64,000 nt of DNA from Lutraria lutraria (taxonomy: Eukaryota; Mollusca; Bivalvia; Venerida; Mactridae), in the NCBI GenBank assembly GCA_964023205.1, contig OZ026834.1, forward strand, positions 30,294,756-30,358,755, given 5' to 3'. The notes under the pieces are model-generated. The model made no database searches, was not told the origin of the DNA, and saw only the letters and a list, made by a program, of their open reading frames with translations. Every line of letters begins with the position of its first letter. Within the stretch, counting starts at the first letter, position 1. The position numbers and the translations under genes were made by a program. Of this stretch, positions 37,778 through 48,402 are shown one piece after another.

Positions 37778-39588
37778 ATGTGCGTGAAGTTAGCAGCCTA
37801 GCAGCCTAGCAGCCAAGCAGCGTGAAGTTGGCAGCCTAGCAGCCTAGCAGCGTGAAGTTGGCAGCGTAGCAGCGTAGCAGCCTAGCAGCGTGAAGTTGGC
37901 AGCGTAGCAGCCTAGCAGCGTGAAGTTGGCAGCCTAGCAGCCTAGCAGCGTGAAGTTGGCAGCGTAGCAGCGTAGCAGCGTAGCAGCCTAATACATTTCT
38001 ACAAATAAACTTCACAAGAAATCAAGCGAAACACTTAAAAAATACACGAAGTAATGTGAGTCTGTTGTTTGAAAGTTAATTAATTGGAAATAAAGGAATT
38101 TTCACAAAAAAATAATAATGTGAAATTATACGCTGCTAGCAGCGTGAAGTTGGCAGCGTGAAACTACGACCCAGCAGCGAAACAGCGTAATATATATTTC
38201 TACAGATGAACCTCGCAATAAATGCATGAAATAAGATGAGTCTGTTGTTTGAACGTTAATTAAGTGAAAATATCGAAATTTTCAAAAAAAAAATGAATGT
38301 GAAATTATACGCTGCTGGCAGCGTGAAGTTGGCAGCGTGAAACTAGCAGCGTAGCAGCGAAACAGCGTAATATATATTTCTACAGATAAACCTCGCAATA
38401 CATGCATAAAATAAGGTGAGTCTGTTGTTTCAACGTTAATTAAGTGAAAATATCGAAATTTTCAATAAACAAAATTAATGTGAAATTATACGCTGCTGGC
38501 AGCGTGAAGTTGGCAGCCTAGCAGCGTGAAGTTGGCAGCGTAGCAGCCTAATACATTTCTACAAATAAACTTCACAAGAAATCAAGCTAAACACTTAAAA
38601 AATACACGAAGTAATGTGAGTCTGTTGTTTGAAAGTTAATTAATTGGAAATAAAGGAATTTTTACAAAAAAATAATCATGTGAAATTATACGCTGCTGGC
38701 AGCGTGAAGTTGGCAGCGTGAAACTAGCAACGTAGCAGCGAAACAGCGTAATATATATTTCTACAGATGAACCTCGCAATAAATGCATGAAATAAGGTGA
38801 GTCTGTTGTTTGAACGTTAAATAAGTGAAAATATCGAAATTTTCAATAAAAAAATTAATGTGAAATTATACGCTGCTGGCAGCGTGAAGTTGGCAGCGTG
38901 AAACTAGCAGCGTAGCAGCGAAACAGCGTAATATATATTTCTACAGATGAACTTCGCAACAAATGCATAAAATAAGGTGAGTCTGTTGTTTGAACGTTAA
39001 TCAAGTGAAAATATCGAAATTTTCAATAAAACAAATTAATGTGAAATTAGACGCTGCTGGCAGCGGGAAGTTGGCAGCGTGAAACTAGCAGCCCAGCAGC
39101 GTTACAGCGTAATATGTATTTCTACAGATAAACTTCAAACCAAATCAAGCTAAATACTTAAGAAAGCATAAAAGAATGTCAGTGTATTGTTTGAACGTTC
39201 ATTAGTCGAAAATATGGGAAATTTCGTTTTTTTTGTGTGTGTGAAATTAGACGCTGCTGTCAGCGTGAAGTTAGCAGCCCAGCAGCTTAACAACGTCATA
39301 TATATTTCTACAGATAAACTTAAAAAGCAAACCATGCAAAGACTTTAAAATGCATGAAATAATACTATTATGTTGCTTTAATGCGTATTAGACTAAAAAA
39401 TGCGATTTTTGTCGAGTTTGTGAGTTCGGTATTGCAGCGACCACACAACGGTCTAATAGATTTCTACTGATAAACTGATAGAATAATACGATTATATTGC
39501 TTTAACGTTCAATAGAGAAAACTTAGTTTTTGTATGTGTGTGTGTTTGAAGTTGGAAGGGGGGGGGGGATACACGGTGAATTAGACAA
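37778..39588 (+). repeat. Foldback left arm
   Basis: Short gcagc-rich repeats to about 37,990, then about seven longer units with tgaaattatacgctgct-like landmarks near 38,123, 38,299, 38,480, 38,682, 38,860, 39,045 and 39,240. Ends around a G11 run at 39,558-39,568 and gatacacggtgaattagac. Confidence 0.85.
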
Positions 39589-41388
39589 CAATACTTTCCC
39601 GATGTACGGGAATTTGATAAACACCGCCGTAGCATATATGTAATAAACGAAAGTTATCCTTTAATTACCAGATTATGTAAGAACAATTACATACTTCAGT
39701 ATATACTAAAATATAACAATTACCGTCACTAACATTTTATTGCTGCCATTTTTTCTTCTGTATACATTAAAATTGCAACTGAATGCTTAATTCTTCTTTT
39801 CTAAATCAAATTATTCTAATTATACATGAAATTATGTTTTACAAGATAACTATTATGATCTTCAAAAGAACTTGCAAAAAATATCTATGATGTTAATACC
39901 AGTACTGCTTGAGGAAATATATTGGTTAGAAATATTTAATTTAATTTAACAGGTAAAGGTGTTAGGATACGTTTGTATTAATTACAACAAATGGACTGTT
40001 TTAATTTATCAAAATCATCCAGACCTAACTTGGTAGATTCCGAAGTAAATTCGAGGTTTTTAACATCATAACTTTTATATGCAAAATGGCATCAAATGTG
40101 CACTCGTTTTGAAAATTTATTTTCATTCACCATATAAAATATGACCACCATCAAATGATATCTTCTCCGACCCTTGATGATACACGTGAGATTTTTAAGA
40201 TCCATTCAACGATCTTCCGGCAAATCTCGGATATTTACGTCGTTATATTTACGGAAATAACCGGAATTTTGCGAAGATCATATCTGCCTATTAGGCATCC
40301 TTGTATATACAGTCACAACATGATGCATTATACAAGGTAATAAAAAATGAACGCCCAATCGAGTTTCAGTATTATTAAAATAGAAGACTAAAACAAATGC
40401 ATTTAAAACAGTATGTATAAAATTATAAAAATCTGTGTAGCGGTTGACTAAATTTACTTTCGTATAAAAGCAAAATCGGTATTTGAAACACAGTTTATTG
40501 CTGTTATACAAAATTAGCATGATTAGTAAAAAATAAGTGGATTTCACAATTTGTTAATAGTCGATACGTTTCAGCGCCGTTTTTGAGCTGTCCGGGTTAT
40601 AACTGGGACCATTATAGATTGTATAATGGTTCCAGGTTGGAAATAATTGCAGTCATCCTCGATCATGTCGTACTTAAAGGTACACATAAAATACACATAC
40701 GGATACGCACCCTGTACAGTATAGGACCGCTGGAAGCTCTCGCGGCGTAGCGGCCTTACTATGATGCAGTGATTTTTTAGCGTTTTTCCCCATCCAAAAT
40801 AGTTTCTATAGCTTGTAGAACGTGATTCTGATACATATCTCGATGGTAGGGTGTGTAATTCTAGACCGCTGGAAGCTAATGGCCTGACTATGATCAAGTC
40901 TGAATTTCTTGCGTTTTTTCCTTCCCGCAAAAATCGTTTCACAAAATGATACAAACTCAAAACCTTCTTTTTAATAAGCATCAAAACAAAAAAATCGTAT
41001 TAGTTTATGCATTTTAGTCTTCAGCCTTCATACTTGTGTATTTTATGAAGAAATATGTCACAAACTTTGACTGAAAAAAAGAAAAATCGTATTAAATTAT
41101 AAAGTGAAGGTGTATAATCAATGCGGAATATGTCCTTACAATACAGGTGTACGTTCGATGCCGGCTATGTTTATATTATACAGTTGTACGTTCAATGCGG
41201 GCGATGTTTCTATAATACAGGTGTACGTCTAATGTGCGCTATGTTCCTATCATACAGGTGTACGTTCAATGCGGGCTACGTACCAATGAGGATGGTGTAC
41301 ATTTAATACGTGCAATGCACCTATGATACAGGTGTTAGTTTAATGCGTGCTATGTTTATATAGTACAGATGTAAATTCAATGCGTATT
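39589..41388. other. Foldback spacer, no gene
   Basis: About 1.8 kb between the arms. Contains a duplicated motif (taggaccgctggaagct... and tagaccgctggaagct) at 40,720-40,890 and a degenerate minisatellite of about 40 bp at 41,110-41,390 built on acaggtgtacgttcaatgcg. The 137-residue frame at 40,571-40,984 spans the duplicated motif and resembles no transposase. Confidence 0.6.
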
Positions 41389-43455
41389 GTTGTCTAATTC
41401 ACCGTGTATCCCCGCCCCCCCCCCCCCCCCCCCCCCCCTTCCAACTTCAAACACACACACATACAAAAACTAAGTTTTCTCTATTGAACGTTAAAGCAAT
41501 ATAATCGTATTATTCTATCAGTTTATCAGTAGAAATCTATTAGACCGTTGTGTGGTCGCTACAATACCGAACCCACAAACTCGACAAAAATCGCATTTTT
41601 TAGTCTAATACGCATTAAAGCAACATAATAGTATTATTTCATGTATTTTAAAGTCTTTGCATGGTTTGCTTTTAAGTTTATCTGTAGAAATATATATGAC
41701 GTTGTTAAGCTGCTGGGCTGCTAACTTCACGCTGACAGCAGCGTCTAATTTCACACACACACAAAAAAAACGAAATTTCCCATATTTTCGACTAATGAAC
41801 GTTCAAACAATACACTGACGTTCTTTTATGCTTTCTTAAGTATTTAGCTTGATTTGGTTTGAAGTTTATCTGTAGAAATACATATTACGCTGTAACGCTG
41901 CTGGGCTGCTAGTTTCACGCTGCCAACATCCCGCTGCCAGCAGCGTATAATTTCACATTATTTTTTTTTATTAAAATTTCGATATTTTGACTTGATTAAC
42001 GTTCAAACAACAGACTCACCTTATCTTATGCATTCTTAAGTATTTAGCTTCATTTGTTGCGAGGTTTATCTGTAGAAATATATATTACGCTGTTTCGCTG
42101 CTGGGCTGCTAGTTTCACGCTGCCATCTTCACGCTGCCAGCAGCGTATAATTTCACATTAATTTTTTTTATTGAAAATTTCGATATTTTCACTTGATTAA
42201 CGTTCAAACAACAGACTCACCTTATTTTATGCATTTGTTGCGAGGTTCATCTGTAGAAATATATATTACGCTGTTTCGCTGCTGGGTCGTAGTTTCACGC
42301 TGCCAACTTCACGCTGCTAGCAGCGTATAATTTCACATTATTATTTTTTTGTTGAAAATTCCTTTATTTCCAATTAATTAACTTTCAAACAACAGACTCA
42401 CATTACTTCGTGTATTTTTTAAGTGTTTAGCTTGATTTCTTGTGAAGTTTATTTGTAGAAATGTATTAGGCTGCTACGCTGCTACGCTGCCAACTTCACG
42501 CTGCTAGGCTGCCAACTTCACGCTGCCAGCAGCGTATAATTTCACATTAATTTTTTTTATTGAAAATTTCAATATTTTCACTTAATTAACGTTCAAACAA
42601 CAGACTCACCTTATTTCATGCATTTATTGCGAGGTTCATCTGTAGAAATATATATTACGCTGTTTCGCTGCTACGCTGCTAGTTTCACGCTGCCAACTTC
42701 ACGCTGCCAGCAGCATATAATTTCACATTCATTTTTTTTTTGAAAATTTCGATATTTTCACTTAATTAACGTTCAAACAACAGACTCAGGTTATTTTATG
42801 CATTTGTTGCGAGGTTCATCTGTAGAAATATATATTACGCTGTTTCGCTGCTGGGTCGTAGTTTCACGCTGCCAACTTCACGCTGCTAGCCGCGTATAAT
42901 TTCACATTATTATTTTTTTGTGAAAATTCCTTTATTTCCAATTAATTAACTTTCAAACAACAGACTCACATTACTTCGTGTATTTTTTAAGTGTTTAGCT
43001 TGATTTCTTGTGAAGTTTATTTGTAGAAATGTATTAGGCTGCTACGCTGCTACGCTGCCAACTTCACGCTGCTAGGCTGCCAACTTCACGCTGCCAGCAG
43101 CGTATAATTTCACATTAATTTTTTTTATTGAAAATTTCAATATTTTCACTTAATTAACTTTCAAACAACAGACTCACATTACTTCGTGTATTTTTTAAGT
43201 GTTTCGCTTGATTTCTTGTGAAGTTTATTTGTAGAAATGTATTAGGCTGCTACGCTGCCAACTTCACGCTGCTAGGCTGCTAGGCTGCTAGGCTGCCAAC
43301 TTCACGCTGCTAGGCTGCTACGCTGCTACGCTGCCAACTTCACGCTGCTAGGCTGCTACGCTGCTACGCTGCCAACTTCACGCTGCTAGGCTGCTAGGCT
43401 GCTAGGCTGCCAACTTCACGCTGCTAGGCTGCTAGGCTGCTAACTTCACGCACAT
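41389..43455 (-). repeat. Foldback right arm
   Basis: Inverted complement of the left arm, somewhat longer because of extra repeat units. Begins with gtctaattcaccgtgtatc and a long C tract, and ends in dense ggctgctaggctgc motifs and taacttcacgcacat. Confidence 0.85.
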
Positions 43456-43464
43456 CAAGAAACT
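43456..43464. repeat. Foldback target-site duplication, right (CAAGAAACT)
   Basis: Exact copy of 37,769-37,777. It places the insertion about 40 bp downstream of the protease stop codon in the late gene block. Confidence 0.9.
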
Positions 43465-43496
43465 ACATGAGACATTTTATGAAACATTGTTTACAT

Positions 43497-44087
43497 TTAA
43501 TGATCACCATAAAGAGTTGTATTTCTATGTATGATACTATGATACAAACGTCTGTGACCTTCTGGTCTAGAGTTACGTTGAGCACAACACTTTTGTCCAC
43601 ATTTATTCACATATTGAGCATGCATGTAATAAGTACCATAATATTGTTGAAACCAAGTCGTCACATAAGTGTCATTTTTTCCATACATGTCCGGTTTGAA
43701 TCGGGTTAACAGTATCTGGTTCAAGTCACATTCACGTGAGATAAAATCCAAAGCGAATAGACAATACACACCACACACCGGTAACATATCGCCTTGTATT
43801 CTCATGGCATTCCACAGATAAGTTTTGTTGGCATGTTTTTTCACAAAGGATAGAATCTCTTCGAAAGGAGGTAATCCGTAGGAATCAAAGTACACTGCTT
43901 TATTGTCTTTTAAATAAAGAGCCACCCAGTGTTCTCCAGGTTGATTCCCGTTATGGGTATTCACAATATAGGCTTTCACGTCATGCGGTTTCTCTGAAGG
44001 TAATTGATCTTTAGCACAAACACGTGCACGTAGTGGTTTTAATAACGGTGAATGATCTAATAGGTATTGTAGTTCATTCGTCTCCAT
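43497..44087 (-). CDS. PRO: Adenain-type cysteine protease (maturation protease)
   Basis: 196 residues from the ATG at 44,087. Adenain-like (C5/Ulp1 clan) proteases process capsid and core precursors in adenoviruses and Polintons. The catalytic residues are visible in the right order: His53 in GEHWVALYL, Asp68 in VYFDSYGLPP, Cys105 in LPVCGVYCLFAL. The length and spacing fit the family. The C-terminal 40 residues are Cys/His/Arg-rich (KCGQKCC). The frame is open to 44,204, but the chosen ATG overlaps the end of the upstream gene by a few bases, as is usual in this block, and gives the normal N-terminus. Last gene of the late block; its AATAAA was displaced by the foldback insertion. Probably intact. 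Confidence 0.92.
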   Translation of the reverse strand: METNELQYLLDHSPLLKPLRARVCAKDQLPSEKPHDVKAYIVNTHNGNQPGEHWVALYLKDNKAVYFDSYGLPPFEEILSFVKKHANKTYLWNAMRIQGDMLPVCGVYCLFALDFISRECDLNQILLTRFKPDMYGKNDTYVTTWFQQYYGTYYMHAQYVNKCGQKCCAQRNSRPEGHRRLYHSIIHRNTTLYGDH

Positions 44088-44538
44088 AATGCCAATTTCT
44101 GTTGACACGTTCAGCCCAAACACTGATCCACTGATCAATGAACTGATTCTGAGTGAGTTCTTCTTTAAACTGAATCCATAATCGACACGCGTCTCCTTTT
44201 TCACTATCGGTCAAGGTCACTAATTCAGGATACCACTTTTCCATGACCTTGAACACGTCCAAACGTTGAATCGCTTTTTGAATGTAAAGTTCTGTCCACT
44301 CTTCCGTATTCGTGTATAAGCAGAGTACATGTTGTACTTGACTAGGATGATTCACTCGACAACCATAACAGTCTTTATGCACTTGATTATAAATTAAAGA
44401 TTGGAGTGCTTCTGTGACGTGATGATTCAAGCACTCTTGTAAAAAGTCCGTCTTTGAACTTGTACAACAAGGATACGCCAATAACTTCATTTCGTAATCT
44501 TGTCCTTTTTCCAGGTGTTCAATATCCATGTCTTCCAT
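44074..44538 (-). CDS. Conserved Polinton protein with CYGC and PSQ motifs
   Basis: 154 residues. The function is unknown, but the pattern KDCYGCRVNHPSQVQHVLC (about residues 55-73) is one I associate with a small protein that recurs in Polintons next to capsid and protease genes. Two Cys-Cys pairs (CC near residue 24, CYGC near 57) and a His suggest metal binding. The rest is helical and acidic, Trp-rich at the C-terminus. One base separates its start from the major capsid stop, and its stop overlaps the protease start, suggesting co-expression with virion genes. Confidence 0.7.
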   Translation of the reverse strand: MEDMDIEHLEKGQDYEMKLLAYPCCTSSKTDFLQECLNHHVTEALQSLIYNQVHKDCYGCRVNHPSQVQHVLCLYTNTEEWTELYIQKAIQRLDVFKVMEKWYPELVTLTDSEKGDACRLWIQFKEELTQNQFIDQWISVWAERVNRNWHYGDE

Positions 44539-44539
44539 C

Positions 44540-45838
44540 TTAATAATCTAGAAGCACTTCTCTGAATTGATTGATTTCAATTTGATTGTCGTATTCCGCA
44601 AATACAATCACGTTGATGGCTTGTGCAAGTGCTGTTCCAAAGTGAAATTCCAATCTCAGATTGCCCGTTTTTATAGGATGGAGTTGACCTTCCTCGCAAC
44701 CTTGATCTGCTGTCAAGTCCAACCCCCAGAGTGTGTATCCGTTCCGATAATCATTCATGCTCAATCCAAATGAACGATTGAGACCAAGAGCTCCTGTCGC
44801 TTGATAGAGTGACATGTAGGATCTTAGAACTTCTCCCGTTTCAAAATTGGGTTGAAACGCTTTGTTATGAATACTTTTTCCGTCAATGCTGACTTCTAGA
44901 TGATTCAGTGTAAAATGACGGAACTCAAAGGGGTTGGTAGCCATGTCTCCATTCATGTCTCCATTTCTTACCATACCGATGATAAGACGTTTTGGCAATT
45001 GACCTTGAAATAAATGATCTTCAATCTTGGATCGTTGACCGTTAGGAATCGTAAATGTTTTTACTTCAGTTCGTCGGATGGGGATTTTCATGTTATGTTG
45101 AGCAATCTGTTGATTGAGTTGATTGGCTACCACTGGCAGTAAATCTACTGTTCTTACATTAAATCCTGCTTCTAGAAACTTGATTTTAGCCGGTGAAGTA
45201 CTCATGAGACAGAATTGAGGTGACGCTTTGTTTAGTCTTAAGCGTATTTCCATACCATTGGGTAAATATTTATCTTGCATCATCAGATCCAAATGAAGCC
45301 GTCCACATAGTTCCACCACACAACTTTGATGGACACGAGCACGTCTCTTACCATAGCCCTTGTTATTCCCGTCATGTACTTTTTCGAGCATATGACCAGC
45401 GGTGTCTTCAGCCCATAACTCTAGCGCCTGAAGCTGAGTGTCTTTACAGCTTGAGGTGAAGGAGAGTAAATTTTCTATGTATGCCCGATAGGCATACGTG
45501 TCCGCATTGCTGGTGATCAGTTTATTATTCAGATACACATCAATGCTTGAGAACATGCTGTGAAAGAAATTGTTGACGGTAGCAATTTCACTGTCGGCCG
45601 CTAGGTCTGTACCATCTGACTGTATAATTTTGAGTTTTAGGTACAGGTAAGATTGATTCAGATCTGTCCATTTTTCTGTCTGTGCAGGAATCACAAATTT
45701 AATCGGAGCATTATTGTCCAGGGCAGAAATGGGATAATGCTCAGTCCATTGACCTTCTTGCATGGCTGTCATGGTAGGTGGCACAACAGACACATCCAAC
45801 TCTGTCTTACTACATTCACAGGAACCGTGTTGCATCAT
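44540..45838 (-). CDS. MCP: Major capsid protein (double jelly-roll, hexon-like)
   Basis: 432 residues. Polinton major capsid proteins form the pseudo-hexagonal shell and share the double jelly-roll fold with adenovirus hexon and adintoviruses. Recognisable family features are the N-terminal strand region with the Leu-Lys rich YLYLKLKI segment (about 65-75), VNNFFHSMFSSIDVYLNNK (about 100-118) and YAYRAYIENLLSF (about 126-138). The C-terminal half has LRSYMSLYQATG, then GYTLWGLDLTAD and NLRLEFHFGTALAQAINVIV, typical of the second barrel. Slightly shorter than many Polinton MCPs but with both halves present. Starts with two consecutive Met codons; two bases after the stop of the basic gene upstream. 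Confidence 0.9.
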   Translation of the reverse strand: MMQHGSCECSKTELDVSVVPPTMTAMQEGQWTEHYPISALDNNAPIKFVIPAQTEKWTDLNQSYLYLKLKIIQSDGTDLAADSEIATVNNFFHSMFSSIDVYLNNKLITSNADTYAYRAYIENLLSFTSSCKDTQLQALELWAEDTAGHMLEKVHDGNNKGYGKRRARVHQSCVVELCGRLHLDLMMQDKYLPNGMEIRLRLNKASPQFCLMSTSPAKIKFLEAGFNVRTVDLLPVVANQLNQQIAQHNMKIPIRRTEVKTFTIPNGQRSKIEDHLFQGQLPKRLIIGMVRNGDMNGDMATNPFEFRHFTLNHLEVSIDGKSIHNKAFQPNFETGEVLRSYMSLYQATGALGLNRSFGLSMNDYRNGYTLWGLDLTADQGCEEGQLHPIKTGNLRLEFHFGTALAQAINVIVFAEYDNQIEINQFREVLLDY

Positions 45839-45840
45839 GA

Positions 45841-46206
45841 TTAATCGAAAATATCAAGAGGTCTGGCCTGCTTAACTCGGCGATGATGAAGTTTCGAATG
45901 AGGTCTTTTCTTGACTGGTTTGCTCTTTATATGTCTTTTAGGGCTGGCCACGGCACGTAGTAAGGATTCACCCACATCTTTTAATACAGAGGCTCCACGT
46001 TTTCGTATTACTTGTTTAGCGTTTGATCCTGTCAAGATATCTTTCATAGCGGCTCTTCCTTGCTGGAGTCCTTCTTTTTTCAAGGTGTGAACTCCAGATT
46101 TCACAAATGGATTCAGTAAAGGCATGATTCTTTTCATGGCTTTCTTAAACATGGATCCAAGTCCGTGTCCATATTGTCGAGGTTGACCTTGGTAAGTAGG
46201 TATCAT
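45841..46206 (-). CDS. Small basic virion protein, pX-like
   Basis: 121 residues, strongly basic. A Gly-rich start (YGHGLGSMFKKAMKRIMPLL) leads to a conserved middle in which a lysine-containing helix is followed by GRAAMKDILTGSNAKQVIRK and a Lys/Arg/His-rich tail (KPVKKRPHSKLHHRR). Polintons and adintoviruses regularly carry such a protein between penton and major capsid; it has been likened to adenovirus core/pX-type minor virion proteins, so DNA condensation or capsid-core linkage is likely but inferred. Its ATG overlaps the penton stop as ATGA. Confidence 0.65.
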   Translation of the reverse strand: MIPTYQGQPRQYGHGLGSMFKKAMKRIMPLLNPFVKSGVHTLKKEGLQQGRAAMKDILTGSNAKQVIRKRGASVLKDVGESLLRAVASPKRHIKSKPVKKRPHSKLHHRRVKQARPLDIFD

Positions 46207-47045
46207 TGTCTTTGACGTAGGTGTAGTTTCACCATAGACTTCCCATGAATAAACTGAATAGACTGGCCAGTGTCACCCCTTATATGGATAGTGATGGTGT
46301 CAAAGTCGGCTTTAGCCAGTGGTACATAGTGTAAATTCAAGAACTCGAAATGAATATGAGGGTTAGTTCCTGCTTTCGTTCTCGGATCAAATGGAGCTAC
46401 ACGTAAGATGGGGGCTTCTATGTTTCCCAAATAGGTATAAGACGCAAGGTCGGAATAAACAAACAAATGATTATGACCCATGTTAATATCTACGCCATGA
46501 GGAAACGGTTCCGGAGTGTCTTTAAAAAAGATGGTCGAAGAACTATCAGGGGCTCCACCCAGTTTAATAAACATGTGAGGATGAAACTGAATGCCTAGTT
46601 GATCCGAACTGTCCAGTTTTGCGCGTTTACTTTGTCCTGAAAAACCCATGGTAAATCGAAGGCCTTTCTGTCTAAATATTTTACCTAATTGATCTTTCAC
46701 GGTAAAGTCAATCGTCTCGATCAAATGTTGGGGTGTGACATAAGTTCCTATAGGAATACAAAGTCGTACACCTTTTTCTTCTTTATTGGGGAGAGTACAA
46801 TAGGTCTCAAAGTTTTCTAAGGCCTTACCCAGGACAGGATCATGTGTGACAATGTAGAAATGTCGCTCTTCTTCAGTGACATTAATGACCTGACTAGGAA
46901 CAATCATTTCCACTAAGGCAATTTCCCAATCTTGTTTATTGAGATGGATGGGTTTTGCCAGTTTGGTACGAAAACAACATTGCGTATTGTCTTGGAATAA
47001 ATCCATAGAGCTATCACTCATGAATGTTATGTAAAACGAACTCAT
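46203..47045 (-). CDS. Penton / minor capsid protein (single jelly-roll)
   Basis: 280 residues. Penton proteins occupy the icosahedral vertices. The N-terminus shows the family pattern of an FYITFMSDSS strand, then LAKPIHLNKQDWEIALVEMIVPSQ (about residues 29-52). The C-terminus ends in ITIHIRGDTGQSIQFIHGKS followed by VKLHLR, close to the usual closing strands. No frameshift seen. The start overlaps the stop of the membrane-protein gene as ATGA and the stop overlaps the next ATG the same way, so all three frames are physically coupled. The assignment is from recognisable motifs, with no structural model. Confidence 0.85.
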   Translation of the reverse strand: MSSFYITFMSDSSMDLFQDNTQCCFRTKLAKPIHLNKQDWEIALVEMIVPSQVINVTEEERHFYIVTHDPVLGKALENFETYCTLPNKEEKGVRLCIPIGTYVTPQHLIETIDFTVKDQLGKIFRQKGLRFTMGFSGQSKRAKLDSSDQLGIQFHPHMFIKLGGAPDSSSTIFFKDTPEPFPHGVDINMGHNHLFVYSDLASYTYLGNIEAPILRVAPFDPRTKAGTNPHIHFEFLNLHYVPLAKADFDTITIHIRGDTGQSIQFIHGKSMVKLHLRQRQ

Positions 47046-47287
47046 GTTGATTTAGGTTTATTGAATTTCAAGGAGGGATTCGGTAGAATATAACCTAGAG
47101 AACTACTTAAAAGCAGAAGCCACAATTCCCGATCGGGTCGTTGAAAACACAAATTAAATAGCGATACGGTAATAATAATAAATACCACTACAATTTGTGA
47201 CAAAAAAGTGACCTTATTTTTGGGTTCACACAATTTGGTTTGCTCTGAGGCAGTCACTACCACACTGGCCGTATCGGTTTGAGACAT
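47042..47287 (-). CDS. Two-pass membrane protein conserved in Polintons
   Basis: 81 residues from the ATG at 47,287; the frame extends to 47,335 but that would overlap the integrase C-terminus, and MSQTDTASVV is the usual kind of N-terminus. Two hydrophobic segments are clear: about residues 32-50 (SQIVVVFIIITVSLFNLCF) and about 57-73 (LWLLLLSSSLGYILPNP). The second, with its LLSSxLGYxLPNP pattern, is what I recall from small membrane proteins in many Polintons, function unknown. It sits between integrase and penton, so a virion-membrane or assembly role is possible but not shown. Confidence 0.7.
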   Translation of the reverse strand: MSQTDTASVVVTASEQTKLCEPKNKVTFLSQIVVVFIIITVSLFNLCFQRPDRELWLLLLSSSLGYILPNPSLKFNKPKST

Positions 47288-47307
47288 GATGTATTTATTA
47301 ACAAACT

Positions 47308-48402
47308 TCAAACGAGATGGGATTCGGGAATCCAACTGTCAAATTTCGAAGGATAACCTTTCCAATGTATTTTAATTTCTCGTCTTCCGTCTACCTTACT
47401 CTGGCGATGTGCGAGCACTGATTCAATTTCATAGATAGCATCATCTTTTATAACCTGTACTTCAGAGAAATAAAACGAACCCAAAATGGGTTCTCCGTCT
47501 AAATCAGTCAATTTCACAGTAGCAGGAGAGGTCTTTTTGACTTGGATCACTTTAAACAGTTCAGTGGTCCAGTTGGGTAGATAACCTTTATCAAATGTAC
47601 GTTTTGTTTTATTGATACGAACAATATCTCCCACATGAAGGGTCGTCGACGCTTTTTTTCTTGATTTTCCATACAAGGTCAAGGCCACTTGAGATTCGTT
47701 ATTCTCATTTACGGATACGGGTGCCATTTGTATACTACGATGAACACGATGATTATAGGCATGCACGAGATCAGGCAATACCTGAATATACCTTCGTGTT
47801 TTATGATGCGTAAAGTATTTCCACATGCGTGATTTTAAGGTCCGTTGAAAACGTTCCACTATACTAGCCTTCGTTTCTGGGTTTTCAGTCGTAAAATAAT
47901 GAATCCCTACTTTGTCTAAAAACTGTTGAAACCTTTGATTCTTGAATTCTGTTCCTTTATCGGTTTGCAACGCTTTAGGTTGTCTCGTTTTAAGAATAGA
48001 GCGAAACGCTTCCACCAATGTGAGCCCCGTTTTATCCTTGAGGGGAACGACCCAAGCATATTTTGAAAACACGTCAATGACACACAACAAATATCGATAA
48101 GGGGTGTTGTACTGAGCCAAGGATTGCATGTCTGCCAAATCAGCTTGCCATTGATGATCAATACCACCCACAATCGTTTTCCGTCTCGAGAATGCCCTAC
48201 GGATAGGTTTGTGCAGGGTATAGGTCTTTTGTCCCTTCAACCAGGCTCGTACTTGACTTGGTGTAATGGATTTCAGTTGAGTTCGAGCTGCTGTAGTAAG
48301 ACGTTCTACCCCACCAAAACCAGCCGGATGATGGGGATCATAATAAATCTGATGTAACAGACTGTCTACCTTTTTGTTCATGTTGTCTAGTAGGCTTCCC
48401 AC
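47308..48402 (-). CDS. INT: Retrovirus-type integrase with chromodomain
   Basis: 364 residues. Integrates the element, producing the 6-bp duplication seen at its ends. The N-terminal part has the Polinton pattern YYDPHHPAGFGGVERL and YTLHKP (about 20-66). The rve core shows Asp88 (HQWQADLADMQ), Asp148 (ALQTDKGTEF) and Glu183 (KASIVERFQRTLK), a D,D35E arrangement. The C-terminal 45 residues (IYEIESVLAHR to KIHWKGYPSKFDSWIPESHL) form a chromodomain, common in this family and thought to guide targeting to chromatin. All catalytic residues are present and the frame is unbroken. The start overlaps the preceding gene by 16 bp. Probably functional. Confidence 0.95.
   Translation of the reverse strand: MGSLLDNMNKKVDSLLHQIYYDPHHPAGFGGVERLTTAARTQLKSITPSQVRAWLKGQKTYTLHKPIRRAFSRRKTIVGGIDHQWQADLADMQSLAQYNTPYRYLLCVIDVFSKYAWVVPLKDKTGLTLVEAFRSILKTRQPKALQTDKGTEFKNQRFQQFLDKVGIHYFTTENPETKASIVERFQRTLKSRMWKYFTHHKTRRYIQVLPDLVHAYNHRVHRSIQMAPVSVNENNESQVALTLYGKSRKKASTTLHVGDIVRINKTKRTFDKGYLPNWTTELFKVIQVKKTSPATVKLTDLDGEPILGSFYFSEVQVIKDDAIYEIESVLAHRQSKVDGRREIKIHWKGYPSKFDSWIPESHLV

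Larger units (their letters stand above)
37778..43455. mobile_element. Nested foldback element in the Polinton
   Basis: A 5,678-bp inverted-repeat element starting ATGTGCGTGAAGTTAGCAGC and ending with its complement, flanked by a 9-bp duplication. Left arm about 37,778-39,588, right arm about 41,389-43,455. Each arm begins with a dense tract of gcagcctagcagc and gtgaagttggcagc motifs, then tandem units of about 176-200 bp containing tttctacagat, tctgttgtttgaacgttaat and tgaaattatacgctgct. The ~1.8-kb spacer encodes no transposase. Drosophila Foldback elements have long tandem-repeat arms and 9-bp duplications; Mutator-type elements also make 9-bp duplications. Non-autonomous; superfamily undecided. 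Confidence 0.88.

Noticed and set aside
40571..40984. 137-residue frame in the foldback spacer as a possible transposase
   Set aside because: It covers a short duplicated motif, lacks catalytic motifs or a DNA-binding domain, and is too short for a transposase.
47308..48402. Integrase as part of an LTR retrotransposon or Ginger element
   Set aside because: There are no LTRs or reverse transcriptase, and the gene is embedded among PolB, ATPase and capsid genes with a 6-bp duplication, which fits only a Polinton.
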